A stretch of DNA of 34,661 bases from Segetibacter koreensis DSM 18137. GTDB lineage: Bacteria; Bacteroidota; Bacteroidia; Chitinophagales; Chitinophagaceae. A program made the translations under genes and the position numbers. A model generated the notes under the pieces. That model made no database searches, had not been told where the DNA came from, and worked only from the letters and a program-made list of their open reading frames with translations. The stretch covers positions 17,528 through 52,188 of the forward strand of contig NZ_KB893334.1 in NCBI RefSeq assembly GCF_000374045.1, given 5' to 3'. Positions 27,236 through 34,661 of this stretch are shown here, piece after piece; within the stretch, counting starts at the first letter, position 1; every line of letters begins with the position of its first letter.

Positions 27236-27757
27236 GGTTTTAACATGTAAGTAAGGGAAGAAAGTAAAGAGATTTCTTATGATTTACAACACTGATATCA
27301 ACGATTTTTTTAATAAAGAATCCTATAAAGAACGGAATCTGTACTACCGGTTATGTTCAACGGATTAGTTGGCGGGTACTCTGAACGAGTTGCTAATTTC
27401 AATAAATTGTTGTTATCACAAAGGAAAAATTTCCGAATAGAGATACCGTTTTGAAAGACTCATTAATTGAAGAAGCAGGTGAATTAGAGCTTGTTACTTT
27501 TGATTTTCATCTAGCTTAAATCCTGAGGGACGTTGATAGAGGAGAATGAACCGATATCCTGTTACACTTTAAAAATCTAGTAATTTCAATTGAGTGGCAA
27601 GTATTTATCGGATCGCCTATCTTGCTTTAAAATTCTATTGATTTATTTTTCTGTTTCTAAAATCCACCTCCGACCTCGCTAAATAAAAAAGCCCGGTTGT
27701 AGAACAATAGGACCCATACAGGTTGCAATACAATTAGCTAAGATCGCAAGCTGTGTG
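27236..27757. other. Intergenic, decayed sequence
   Basis: No gene recognised. Short open pieces (for example from the ATG at 27280) end within about 30 codons. A string near 27518-27545 (AATCCTGAGGGACG) faintly resembles the 'NPEGR' part of hsdM, but too short to claim. Confidence 0.35.
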
Positions 27758-28405
27758 TCATTTAATCTTATATGATACCATAGTCCTGGTGAAATATAAC
27801 CTTAATTTTTCTGACGCTTTGTATTTTACATAGTATTCCATTCGTACTAACCCAACACCTGGTTTCACATAAGTTACAACTCTCAGCCAAAGGTCCCCAT
27901 TAACCGTCTGCGTATTCTCATTTCTAATGCAATCATAACCATAGATATTAATAACATCTGTGTAGCCGGTTAAAGTCGTTACAACATGTTCGTTCGGAAC
28001 AACTGCATCTTGACTCCTGATTATTGTATTGTTTGCTTCTACTCGTTTAAAAATGATAGCGGAAGAATTTATGTTGTAATCATATTCTTCAACTGTATTG
28101 TCATCTACTTGCCTATAGTATGTGCGGGAAACATAAAAGGGATTAGTTCCATAAAATACTTTTCCTTCATAGGTCACGCTATCAGTAGTTTTAAGTGTAT
28201 CGGAAGGGAATACGGAACCGAAAGACCCATTATCATTAAACAATGAGTCTCGATACACCCAATAATTCCCCGTCACGACTGGCCATACGGTTTTACTTTC
28301 GGTTTGACCATTACCTTGACTATTGCTAGTTTGGTTGATAGAAGTAGAATTTTTTGTACAAGAAACAAGTAAGAGCAACAAAAAAAAGACAGGTAGTTTT
28401 TGCAT
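27758..28405 (-). CDS. Lipoprotein of unknown function
   Basis: 215 aa. The signal 'MQKLPVFFLLLLLVSC' with lipobox LVSC (Cys16) predicts a lipid-anchored envelope protein. After a Ser/Asn/Gln-rich linker, the mature part begins 'VWPVVTGNYWVYRDSLF', a pattern seen in many Bacteroidota lipoproteins with a beta-rich domain ('G.YW.Y.D', 'YYRQVDDNTVEEYDY', 'TYVKPGVGLVRMEYYVK'). No enzymatic motif. It stands alone, with intergenic sequence on both sides. Confidence 0.75.
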   Translation of the reverse strand: MQKLPVFFLLLLLVSCTKNSTSINQTSNSQGNGQTESKTVWPVVTGNYWVYRDSLFNDNGSFGSVFPSDTLKTTDSVTYEGKVFYGTNPFYVSRTYYRQVDDNTVEEYDYNINSSAIIFKRVEANNTIIRSQDAVVPNEHVVTTLTGYTDVINIYGYDCIRNENTQTVNGDLWLRVVTYVKPGVGLVRMEYYVKYKASEKLRLYFTRTMVSYKIK

Positions 28406-28806
28406 AAAGCTAAAGTGTAGAGTTTATTGAATTGTTAGAGAACCTACTAATAATAATTTCAAACGCCTTTCATCGTACATTTATTGTCTTTAGGAACAGT
28501 CTAGCTGCTGCAGATAAGCTCTAAGTCTAACGAAAAGCCAGCAGATTGCACGGCCGCAACGTGCGGTGTTACCTAACCGATCCACTCTATAGATCGATAC
28601 CGATCTAAACTTTCGAAATGTCAAAATCGCAACATTTTCAGATACAAAAAGCCAATTTCAGGAAAAGACATGATGGAGATGCGGTGAGAAATCAGTGACG
28701 TAATCTTGTGTTGTTTTTTGATTTAATTGACCGTAATCTTTCTAATAACAAAATTTGCAACTTATTACAGTTGAGACAAGGGACTATCCGGGAAAAAATT
28801 ATTTAG
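28406..28806. other. Intergenic, no gene seen
   Basis: No coding frame, RNA gene or strong hairpin could be supported. A weak stem (GCAC...GTGC) lies near 28537-28553. Confidence 0.35.
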
Positions 28807-29019
28807 TTTTCAAAAAACTATTCTGTTACTGCGGAGCCTGAATATTCAGTAAAAAAAGATTGTTTCAAGCAAGTTGTGGATGTATTCTTAAAGATATCTA
28901 ATAAAGGTGAAGAGGACATTGCTTACGTATTAATTGATAATAAAATTAAACAAGCCTCTGCAAATAAGTTGCAGGTTTCAAAGCAGTTTGAATATTTTAT
29001 ACAGACAGAGGACTACTAA
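28807..29019 (+). pseudogene. Short coding-like remnant
   Basis: A frame of 70 codons between stops, with protein-like composition: 'VTAEPEYSVKKDCFKQVVDV', 'FLKISNKGEEDIAYVLIDNK', ending 'QVSKQFEYFIQTEDY'. There is no ATG; the only internal start would be GTG. No family recognised. It is probably the 3' end of a lost gene. Confidence 0.3.
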
Positions 29020-29020
29020 A

Positions 29021-29404
29021 CTTGTCTATGCGGTCGGCAATTCGCCCTGCAAGCGGCATAATGACAAGAGAACTGCACCGGGAAACCCTAAATAACAAGG
29101 GCAGTTGTTTATGCGTCACTCCCAGGTTGTTTACTGCTAACGCACTGCTGAAGGGCATCATCATAAATCCACCGATAGGCAGAAAGGCGGCTTAAAAGCC
29201 GATGCGCTAGTTTCTTTTTGAGAAGGTGTTTAGTAAATGGCGTACCGGTGAACTGTCGTGCGGCACTGCAAGTTGAGCAGTTACCAGTTTTAGTTTTGCA
29301 ACGATCAGGACAGCTATCAACGTACCCATTCCTATTACAAGACAAAATGGTGCACACAATCCCCGCCTGAAATTGAAAGGACCGGTGTAAAGACACCGGC
29401 CCAT
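29021..29404 (-). pseudogene. MFS transporter remnant
   Basis: One minus-strand frame reads through two in-frame stops as an MFS drug/sugar transporter piece: a helix ('FCLVIGMGTLIAVLIVAKLK'), loop 'HDSSPVRHLLNTFSKRN', stop, 'RIGF', stop, 'AAFLPIGGFMMMPFSSALAV', 'NNLGVTHKQLPLLF', 'MPLAGRIADRIDK'. The 'NNLG-x4-LPLLF' and 'PLAGRIADR' segments are typical of MFS transmembrane helices 7-8 and the following A-like loop. Both ends are missing. Confidence 0.6.
29382..29399 (-). terminator. Hairpin downstream of the outer-membrane protein gene
   Basis: A perfect 7-bp stem CCGGTGT/ACACCGG with a 4-nt loop, 37 nt after the stop of the minus-strand gene ending at 29437. The bases after it on the minus strand are only moderately T-rich (TCCTTTCAATTT), so termination is likely but not certain. 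Confidence 0.5.
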
Positions 29405-29436
29405 GCTGAACGAAAAATATGAAGAGTATTTTAAAA

Positions 29437-30207
29437 TTAGAATTTAATGCCTAGAGCAATGCCGAATGCTCGTAGGCCGACATACGGTCCACTTAAATTT
29501 ACATCTATCTGATTAGCACCTACAGTTGCCTCCATCTTAGTTCCTGGAATGTTTGTTGATTCGATGTCACTCTTAACCTTTGCACGATCCTGTGCAGGAA
29601 TGCCTTTTGGATCTGTGCCAGATAGCTTCCCATTGCTTGAACCATAAATTGGACCTGCAATCCACCAATCAAGCGTCATGCTCTTGCTCAGGTTCCATTG
29701 TGATCCTATCAATATTCCGCCTCCAATATTATTTAGAGTTCCCTTAACGTTTGCGGTATGTAAAGTATTATCACTTGGGGTAAACGTGTAAATCTGATCA
29801 AACCTCAATTGGTTGTAGCGACCAAATGGAGCAATGTAAAAACCTGTTGGAGCTTGTTTTTTTCCTAAGTAAAAACGAACCTCAGGCGTGATGCTAAAGT
29901 TGCTTAGTTGTGTTTGATCAATAGCTCGTGCCGCATCAGCATTACCACCCCACTTATCTTTTACAGTCGAAGCAAATGGCAAACCGGTTTTAGGCATTAC
30001 GCTCAAACCAAGTGCTACCGAGGTCTTTTTTGCTACAACTCTTTCATATTGAAAGGAAAGGTTCTTAAAAATCAAGGAGGTGAGATTGACTTTAAAAACG
30101 TTTTTCTTTTGGTCAATAGAAATAGTTTTTGCTTCATTTTGAGCATTTACAGATTGGGTAGCAATTAGTAAGCAAGCTATTGCGACCGACTTTAAAATTT
30201 TTTGCAT
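29437..30207 (-). CDS. Outer-membrane beta-barrel protein (DUF3575-like)
   Basis: 256 aa. A signal peptide ('VAIACLLIATQSVNAQ', cleavage after about 22), then 'NVFKVNLTSLIFKNLSFQYE' as the first strand region, alternating strands through the length ('VALGLSVMPKTG', 'FYIAPFGRYNQL', 'NIGGGILIGSQW'), and a C-terminal '...GIALGIKF' ending in Phe, the usual barrel-assembly signal. 'KVNL' followed by 'SFQYE' is typical of DUF3575 and related small porin-like barrels of Bacteroidota. Function is not known beyond membrane location. A palindrome about 95 nt upstream may regulate it. Confidence 0.8.
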   Translation of the reverse strand: MQKILKSVAIACLLIATQSVNAQNEAKTISIDQKKNVFKVNLTSLIFKNLSFQYERVVAKKTSVALGLSVMPKTGLPFASTVKDKWGGNADAARAIDQTQLSNFSITPEVRFYLGKKQAPTGFYIAPFGRYNQLRFDQIYTFTPSDNTLHTANVKGTLNNIGGGILIGSQWNLSKSMTLDWWIAGPIYGSSNGKLSGTDPKGIPAQDRAKVKSDIESTNIPGTKMEATVGANQIDVNLSGPYVGLRAFGIALGIKF

Positions 30208-30565
30208 GTTTTAGTTTTGATGTTTAACCACAAATAAAAAAAAGTTTTCGGGGGCTTAATCTGCCCAAATCATGTAATAAAGACGAGGCGCAATTTCAAT
30301 AAGTTGCAATCATTGCAACAGGAAAAAAATGAGCAAATGCTTCAATATCAGGTTTATTAAATCCATCAGTGGCTCTGCGTGTTCTTAAAAGTAAGACTTG
30401 AAATGCTGTTGTTTACACTAAGAAGGTTAGCACAAGAGAACAACGGTGATGAATATATAGAAATTAGCATTTGTCAACCAAAGTCTGAATTTTCATAATT
30501 AATGACAATGGGACCATCAACTGTTGCCTTCGGGCTTTTGCACGGTTATAATTCAATTGGTATTG
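30208..30565. other. Intergenic with palindrome and a short remnant
   Basis: Holds the palindrome at 30303-30319. On the + strand, a 40-codon frame ending at about 30497 ('LLFTLRRLAQENNGDEYIEI') looks weakly coding but is too short and unrecognised to call a gene. Confidence 0.35.
30303..30319. promoter_or_regulatory. Palindrome upstream of the outer-membrane protein gene
   Basis: GTTGCAATCATTGCAAC has 8-bp perfect arms around one central base and lies about 95 nt before the start of the minus-strand gene. It fits a dimeric repressor or activator site; no regulator can be named. Confidence 0.35.
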
Positions 30566-31258
30566 CTACCATTTTTCAATAACATCTTTATAACCCCTTC
30601 CAATTGGAATTTGCACCCCGTTTACCTCAACTTCCTCCGCTGTATAAGAGTCAATTTTGTTTATAGAAACTATATAAGACCGGTGAATGCGTTTAAAAAG
30701 ATTTGCAGGTAACAAATCCTCAATATCATGAGTGCTCATCTTTGATATGTATTCCCCTTTTGTTGTAACAATCTTTATGTACTCGCGCTGACTTTCAACA
30801 TAGATAATGTCTGAGAGCAAAATCTTCACCTTCTTCTTTTGCACATTCAAAAACAGGTAATCTTTTGCCTCCCTGCTTTCATCCACTTCGTGTATTTCTT
30901 TTTGTAATGTTCTTACTTTATTAACAGCTATCAAAAAACGTTCAAATTCAAATGGCTTCAACAGGTAATCTGTTACATTTAGTTCAAACCCTTCCACCGC
31001 ATATTGATGATAAGCCGTCGTGATAATTACGGCAGGCGGATGAATAAGTGTTTTTAAAAAAGCCATTCCTTTCAACCTTGGCAAATGGATATCTAAAAAG
31101 ATAAGGTCCGTATGATTATCATGTAAAAAGTCAGTTGCAAGAATGGCATCTTTAAATGTTTTTTGCAATTCAAGAAACGGAACTTGTGATATATAATCAA
31201 GTAAAACCTTTACTGCTAAAGGCTCATCTTCTATTACAATACATTTTATTTTAGACAT
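30566..31258 (-). CDS. LytTR-family response regulator
   Basis: 230 aa. Receiver domain (about 1-120) with acidic pocket 'IEDE', phosphoacceptor Asp56 in 'LIFLDIHLP', 'IITTAYHQYAVEGF' and the conserved Lys in 'YLLKPFEF'. The C-terminal LytTR DNA-binding domain (about 135-230) shows 'IIYVESQREYIKIVTTKGEY', 'LPANLFKRIHRSYIVSINKI' and 'IPIGRGYKD'. It would be phosphorylated by the adjacent sensor kinase and bind direct repeats. Its start overlaps the kinase gene's end by 8 nt, so the two are co-translated. Confidence 0.95.
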   Translation of the reverse strand: MSKIKCIVIEDEPLAVKVLLDYISQVPFLELQKTFKDAILATDFLHDNHTDLIFLDIHLPRLKGMAFLKTLIHPPAVIITTAYHQYAVEGFELNVTDYLLKPFEFERFLIAVNKVRTLQKEIHEVDESREAKDYLFLNVQKKKVKILLSDIIYVESQREYIKIVTTKGEYISKMSTHDIEDLLPANLFKRIHRSYIVSINKIDSYTAEEVEVNGVQIPIGRGYKDVIEKW

Positions 31259-32306
31259 GGCTTGCCAGGTTAATTTTCAAAGTCGCCGTAAAGACTGATT
31301 GATGTTGACGAACCGATAAACTGTAATCTGAATATAGTAATTCGAGTTGACGTCTTAAATTTGATAGACCTATATTTTCTTTTACATTGCGTTCGCTAGA
31401 AATTGCTTCCGACGAATTTTTAACAAAGAATGATAGCTGCCGTTTATTCACCGATAAATGAATATCAACAAATGGCCGAGTTCTGGTTTCTGATACGCCA
31501 TGCTTAAATGCATTTTCAACTAGCGGTATCAACAGCAGTGGTGGTAGAGCTTGTTTCATATCCTCAACATCGTGATTGAAATTGATGCGTAAGGAGTCAT
31601 CATAACGCAAGCTTTCAAGAGCGATGTAATCGCTTATGATTTTTAGTTCCTGTTCTATAGCTATGTATGCCGCGCTGGTTTCATATAACATGTACCGCAG
31701 CATTTTCGACAGGCGTAAAATTGCCTCCGGTGCAAGGTCACTCTTATCTCTCGCTAATGAATAAATATTGTTTAACGTGTTGAATAAAAAATGTGGGTTC
31801 GTTTGAGACTTCAGGTAGTTGAGTTCTGCTTCCTGTTTTTCAATTCGCAAGCGCTGAGCTGCTTGTTTTAGTTTTGTATAGTTGTAAATGTGCCGGATGA
31901 TGCCAAAAAGGAAAACCGACCCCATACTATATCCCATCTGATTTTGAAGTAGGGCGTCTAAAGAGGAGTAATTTTTTAAGGCTGTATAAACTCCTAACTG
32001 CAGTCCCAGTGACCTCCATAGATAGGAACCGTAAGAATATAACATCAAATGAACGAATGAAAGGATAATTGCCAGGAGAATATTATAGCTAACGTTACTT
32101 CTTTTCTTTAAAACAAATGGAATGGTATATTCAAGAAGTATAAAGTTGACAGCAATAAGATAAATAACGCCCCAAACATTATTGAAAACAACCGGAAAAA
32201 ATTTGCCAGGATAACTTCCCATAGTGGCCATGAGCCCCAAAAAAAAGTAACCGAGACCGACCCATAGATAAAATTTAACCAGCTTTATATCAAATGGCTT
32301 CTTCAT
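31251..32306 (-). CDS. LytS/YehU-like sensor histidine kinase
   Basis: 351 aa. Four predicted membrane helices in the first 140 residues, a linker helix ('AAQRLRIEKQEAELNYLKSQ'), then the His_kinase motif 'NPHFLFNTLNNIY' with phosphorylated His172, and a HATPase domain with N-box 'LIPLVENAFKHGV' and G-box 'NIGLSNLRRQLELLY'. This is the small LytS-type kinase common in Bacteroidota, without a recognisable extracellular sensor domain; the signal is probably sensed in or near the membrane. It is transcribed with the LytTR regulator. Targets cannot be inferred from the window. Confidence 0.94.
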   Translation of the reverse strand: MKKPFDIKLVKFYLWVGLGYFFLGLMATMGSYPGKFFPVVFNNVWGVIYLIAVNFILLEYTIPFVLKKRSNVSYNILLAIILSFVHLMLYSYGSYLWRSLGLQLGVYTALKNYSSLDALLQNQMGYSMGSVFLFGIIRHIYNYTKLKQAAQRLRIEKQEAELNYLKSQTNPHFLFNTLNNIYSLARDKSDLAPEAILRLSKMLRYMLYETSAAYIAIEQELKIISDYIALESLRYDDSLRINFNHDVEDMKQALPPLLLIPLVENAFKHGVSETRTRPFVDIHLSVNKRQLSFFVKNSSEAISSERNVKENIGLSNLRRQLELLYSDYSLSVRQHQSVFTATLKINLASHV

Positions 32307-32723
32307 CTTTTTTAGATGATATAAATATCGTCAAATCTTTTCCTTTTTATTCCACAATCTCTATAATTGATTTTGTGGTCAACGAACGACAAGTCGAAGT
32401 CAATTAAAAGAGTGAGAAGTGCAATTGATAGCTATTGGGATTAGCCGTCAATGTTCGCTATTTAACATCGTCGTGTCACTCACTTGTAAAACAAACCTTT
32501 ATTCAGCTTTTCCTAATCATCAAATTTTGTAAAAAACGCAGATTTCTTTTAGCAGCTATTCCTGGTGGTTATCGCAATTGTGTTGTTTGTTGACCAGCAG
32601 TTGTTATCTGTTGACAACCGCTTCCTTCAAATTTTCTTATTAGGTATTCTTGTACTAAATAGTCGATAGCTAATAGTAAAATTTACAAGACTAGTTGTAA
32701 AACAACCTTTTAAAACCTCTTTT
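32307..32723. other. Divergent intergenic region, no gene seen
   Basis: It separates the kinase (minus) from the haloperoxidase-like gene (plus) and should contain promoters for both. No clear Bacteroidota -33/-7 pair was found. Repeated 'GTTGAC'/'GTTGT' strings occur around 32575-32625, and a small inverted repeat GTTGTAAAACAAC lies at 32695-32707, 17 nt before the ATG. Confidence 0.35.
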
Positions 32724-34049
32724 ATGAAACACGTTATTCTTTCGCTTGCGATTGTTTTTACTGCAGTATATGCAAATGCGCAAATGGAGCAGCGCCAGCC
32801 GGTCAACTATGAAGCGGCCACATGGCATACATGGTTGTTAGATAAATCAGAGCAAATAACAATACCTGCTGCTCCCGGTCCGGATCAAACTAAAGCAGAA
32901 TTGAAATCTTTGAAACTGGGACTGAGGAAGCTTGATGACAAGAAAATGCAGCAAATAAAATATTGGGATGCAGGGGCGCCATGTTACCGGTGGAATCAAA
33001 TAGTGCCCAAGCTACTTGCTCAAAAGTTCGAGGTTCAGCTGCGCATGCCGGATGCGTGGATGAACATTGCCATTTATGATGCAACTATTTTAGCGTGGAA
33101 GGAAAAGTTGAAATATAAGAGAAAACGTCCCAGCGTTTTAGATACTTCTATTAAAACTGCCATTAACGCACCTCTGACTTATTCTTATCCATGTGAACAT
33201 TCTGTAACCGCTTCTGCGGCCGCCAATGTGCTTGCGTATTTTTTTCCCGCGAAAGCGGACTCGATTTTGCAAATTGCCCATGATGCCTCGCAATCAAGGA
33301 TTGATGCAGGCGTGCAATTTCCAAGTGATGTAGAAGCAGGCTGGAAGCTTGGTGAGCAGGTTGCAAAGCAGATTATAGAAAAAGCAAAAAACGATGGTTC
33401 AGCTAAAGCCTGGGATGGCAAAATGAACAAGGACCCAAAAAAATGGACAGGCCCATACCCGCTAGGTATAACACTCGCTTCCTTTACGCCAATCGTTATA
33501 CATTCAGCAAACCAATTCAGACCTGCGCCTCCTCCTGATTTTGCAAAGGATATGAAGGAAATGAAAAATTTCAAACAAACTTTTAAATCCGCTTCACAAG
33601 CATATTATTGGGCAAGCAAAGGAGATGTGTGGATGGATTTAGTAGGCCAAAAAATATTTGAATACCGTATGCAAGACGATGCTCCTGCTGTTGCGCGTAT
33701 ATACACTGTATTAACTACGGCTTATCATGACGCCGTAATTGCTATCATGGATGCAAAATATGCATATTGGGGTATAAGGCCATCTCAATACGATACTACT
33801 TATAAGCCTCTTATTCCAACCCCACCTTTCCCCGGTTATCCGTCTGGCCATGCTGCAGGAGCGGCCACTTCTTGCGCAGTACTTGAATATTTTTTTCCTG
33901 CAGACGCCGAACAGTTTCAACAATTGGCAAAAGAATGTGCAGCTTCACGATTTTATGCAGGCATTCATTTCCGCACAGATAATGAGGTAGCACTTCAAAT
34001 GGGTGCTGATTTGGGAAAATATATTGTTGAAACCTGGATGAAGAGATGA
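32724..34049 (+). CDS. Double-PAP2 (vanadium haloperoxidase-like) exported protein
   Basis: 441 aa with a signal peptide ('LSLAIVFTAVYANAQ'). Two PAP2/vanadium-haloperoxidase-like halves are visible: first 'KRKRPSVLDTSI', 'SYPCEHSVTASAAANVLAYFF', 'SRIDAGVQFPSDVEAG'; second 'GIRPSQYDTTYKP', 'PGYPSGHAAGAATSCAVLEYFF', 'SRFYAGIHFRTDNEVALQMG'. The second half keeps the canonical SGH; the first has CEH. The family covers acid phosphatases and vanadate-binding haloperoxidases in the periplasm; the tandem layout is closest to bacterial haloperoxidase-like proteins. The neighbour upstream is on the other strand, and an hsdM remnant begins about 4 nt after the stop. Confidence 0.85.
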   Translation: MKHVILSLAIVFTAVYANAQMEQRQPVNYEAATWHTWLLDKSEQITIPAAPGPDQTKAELKSLKLGLRKLDDKKMQQIKYWDAGAPCYRWNQIVPKLLAQKFEVQLRMPDAWMNIAIYDATILAWKEKLKYKRKRPSVLDTSIKTAINAPLTYSYPCEHSVTASAAANVLAYFFPAKADSILQIAHDASQSRIDAGVQFPSDVEAGWKLGEQVAKQIIEKAKNDGSAKAWDGKMNKDPKKWTGPYPLGITLASFTPIVIHSANQFRPAPPPDFAKDMKEMKNFKQTFKSASQAYYWASKGDVWMDLVGQKIFEYRMQDDAPAVARIYTVLTTAYHDAVIAIMDAKYAYWGIRPSQYDTTYKPLIPTPPFPGYPSGHAAGAATSCAVLEYFFPADAEQFQQLAKECAASRFYAGIHFRTDNEVALQMGADLGKYIVETWMKR

Positions 34050-34053
34050 CACA

Positions 34054-34345
<292 letters not shown>

Positions 34346-34446
34346 AAAAGGAGGATATTGCGGAGAAGTTTTAGGCTATACAGAATACTTCTTTGCAAGC
34401 ATTCCCCATCCTCAGTCGCACAACTATCTTTCATTCTGTAAATATT

Positions 34447-34661
34447 TTATAAATAGCTAAGCCACCACTGCCTGTGGTTTCGTCTGTATTGATCGAACCA
34501 TTTGCATGGCTTATAAAGAACCACTATAACAAAAAGCCAGGTAATGTAAACAATCCATAAATTAAAGCCAAAGTGCTGCGGACGAAATAAGAAAGGGGTG
34601 TTTACATCGACGATGTCTTTTGATGTATGTCCGGTCAAATAAAAAAGGATCACACAAATAG
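34447..34661 (-). CDS. DUF1624/heparan-alpha-glucosaminide N-acetyltransferase-like membrane protein, C-terminal end (partial)
   Basis: The frame is open to the window edge. The end '...FGFNLWIVYITWLFVIVVLY', 'KPCKWFDQYRRNHRQWWLSYL' has a last membrane helix followed by a basic, Trp-rich tail, as in DUF1624 (heparan-alpha-glucosaminide N-acetyltransferase-like) membrane proteins, which commonly end in 'W-W-L-x-YL'. The GTG at 34651-34653 is internal; the gene continues beyond the window. Assigned from the tail only, so moderately sure. Confidence 0.5.
   Translation of the reverse strand, partial: ICVILFYLTGHTSKDIVDVNTPFLFRPQHFGFNLWIVYITWLFVIVVLYKPCKWFDQYRRNHRQWWLSYL

Noticed and set aside
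27518-27545. A sixth hsdM remnant
   Set aside because: AATCCTGAGGGACG resembles the hsdM 'NPEGR' coding stretch, but the match is under 25 nt with mismatches and has no supporting flank.
30360-30497. A 40-codon + strand gene
   Set aside because: It is too short, has no start context and matches no family; recorded only within the intergenic entry.

Overview
The window is AT-rich and looks like a Bacteroidota genome, probably of Chitinophagaceae type. Support for this: a LytTR response regulator paired with a LytS-like sensor kinase, an AraC-family regulator of a Bacteroidota type, several small lipoproteins, a DUF3575-like outer-membrane protein, a MobB-type relaxase remnant and REP-like repeats. 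Assignments are by reading motifs and remembered family features; nothing was searched.

Left part (1-9.2 kb): a decay zone. It holds the 3' end of an IS110-family transposase, small hypothetical and lipoprotein genes, a frameshifted lipoprotein, a DUF2306-like remnant, an intact tannase/feruloyl-esterase-like gene, and an alpha/beta hydrolase plus AraC regulator enclosed by an ~85-nt direct repeat. After these come a relaxase fragment and a truncated DUF2809 gene.

Centre (9.3-22.3 kb): a nested defence island on the + strand. A type I restriction-modification locus is split: hsdR and hsdS lie on the left and hsdM on the right. Between hsdS and hsdM sit qatABCD (KAP ATPase, QatB, QueC-like enzyme, TatD-like nuclease) and an ATPase-HNH pair resembling Septu PtuAB. 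hsdS and qatA-D are packed with gaps of 15 and 2 nt and a 4-nt overlap, so they look co-transcribed.

Right of hsdM (22.3-34.4 kb) is the most unusual part. Four + strand genes (a FokI-like nuclease, a uracil-DNA-glycosylase-fold protein, an O-methyltransferase and a double-PAP2 haloperoxidase-like protein) are each followed by a broken copy of the 3' part of hsdM. Five hsdM remnants are recognisable. Three of the four payload genes end only a few bases before a remnant starts, and one remnant supplies the SD-like sequence and GTG start of the next gene. This repeats the order 'payload then hsdM' seen in the intact island and suggests that hsdM is a recurrent recombination or acquisition point.

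Between the third and fourth remnant groups lies an ordinary-looking minus-strand block (27.7-32.3 kb): a lipoprotein, an MFS pseudogene, an outer-membrane protein, and the LytTR regulator/sensor kinase pair. The window ends inside a minus-strand membrane acyltransferase-like gene.
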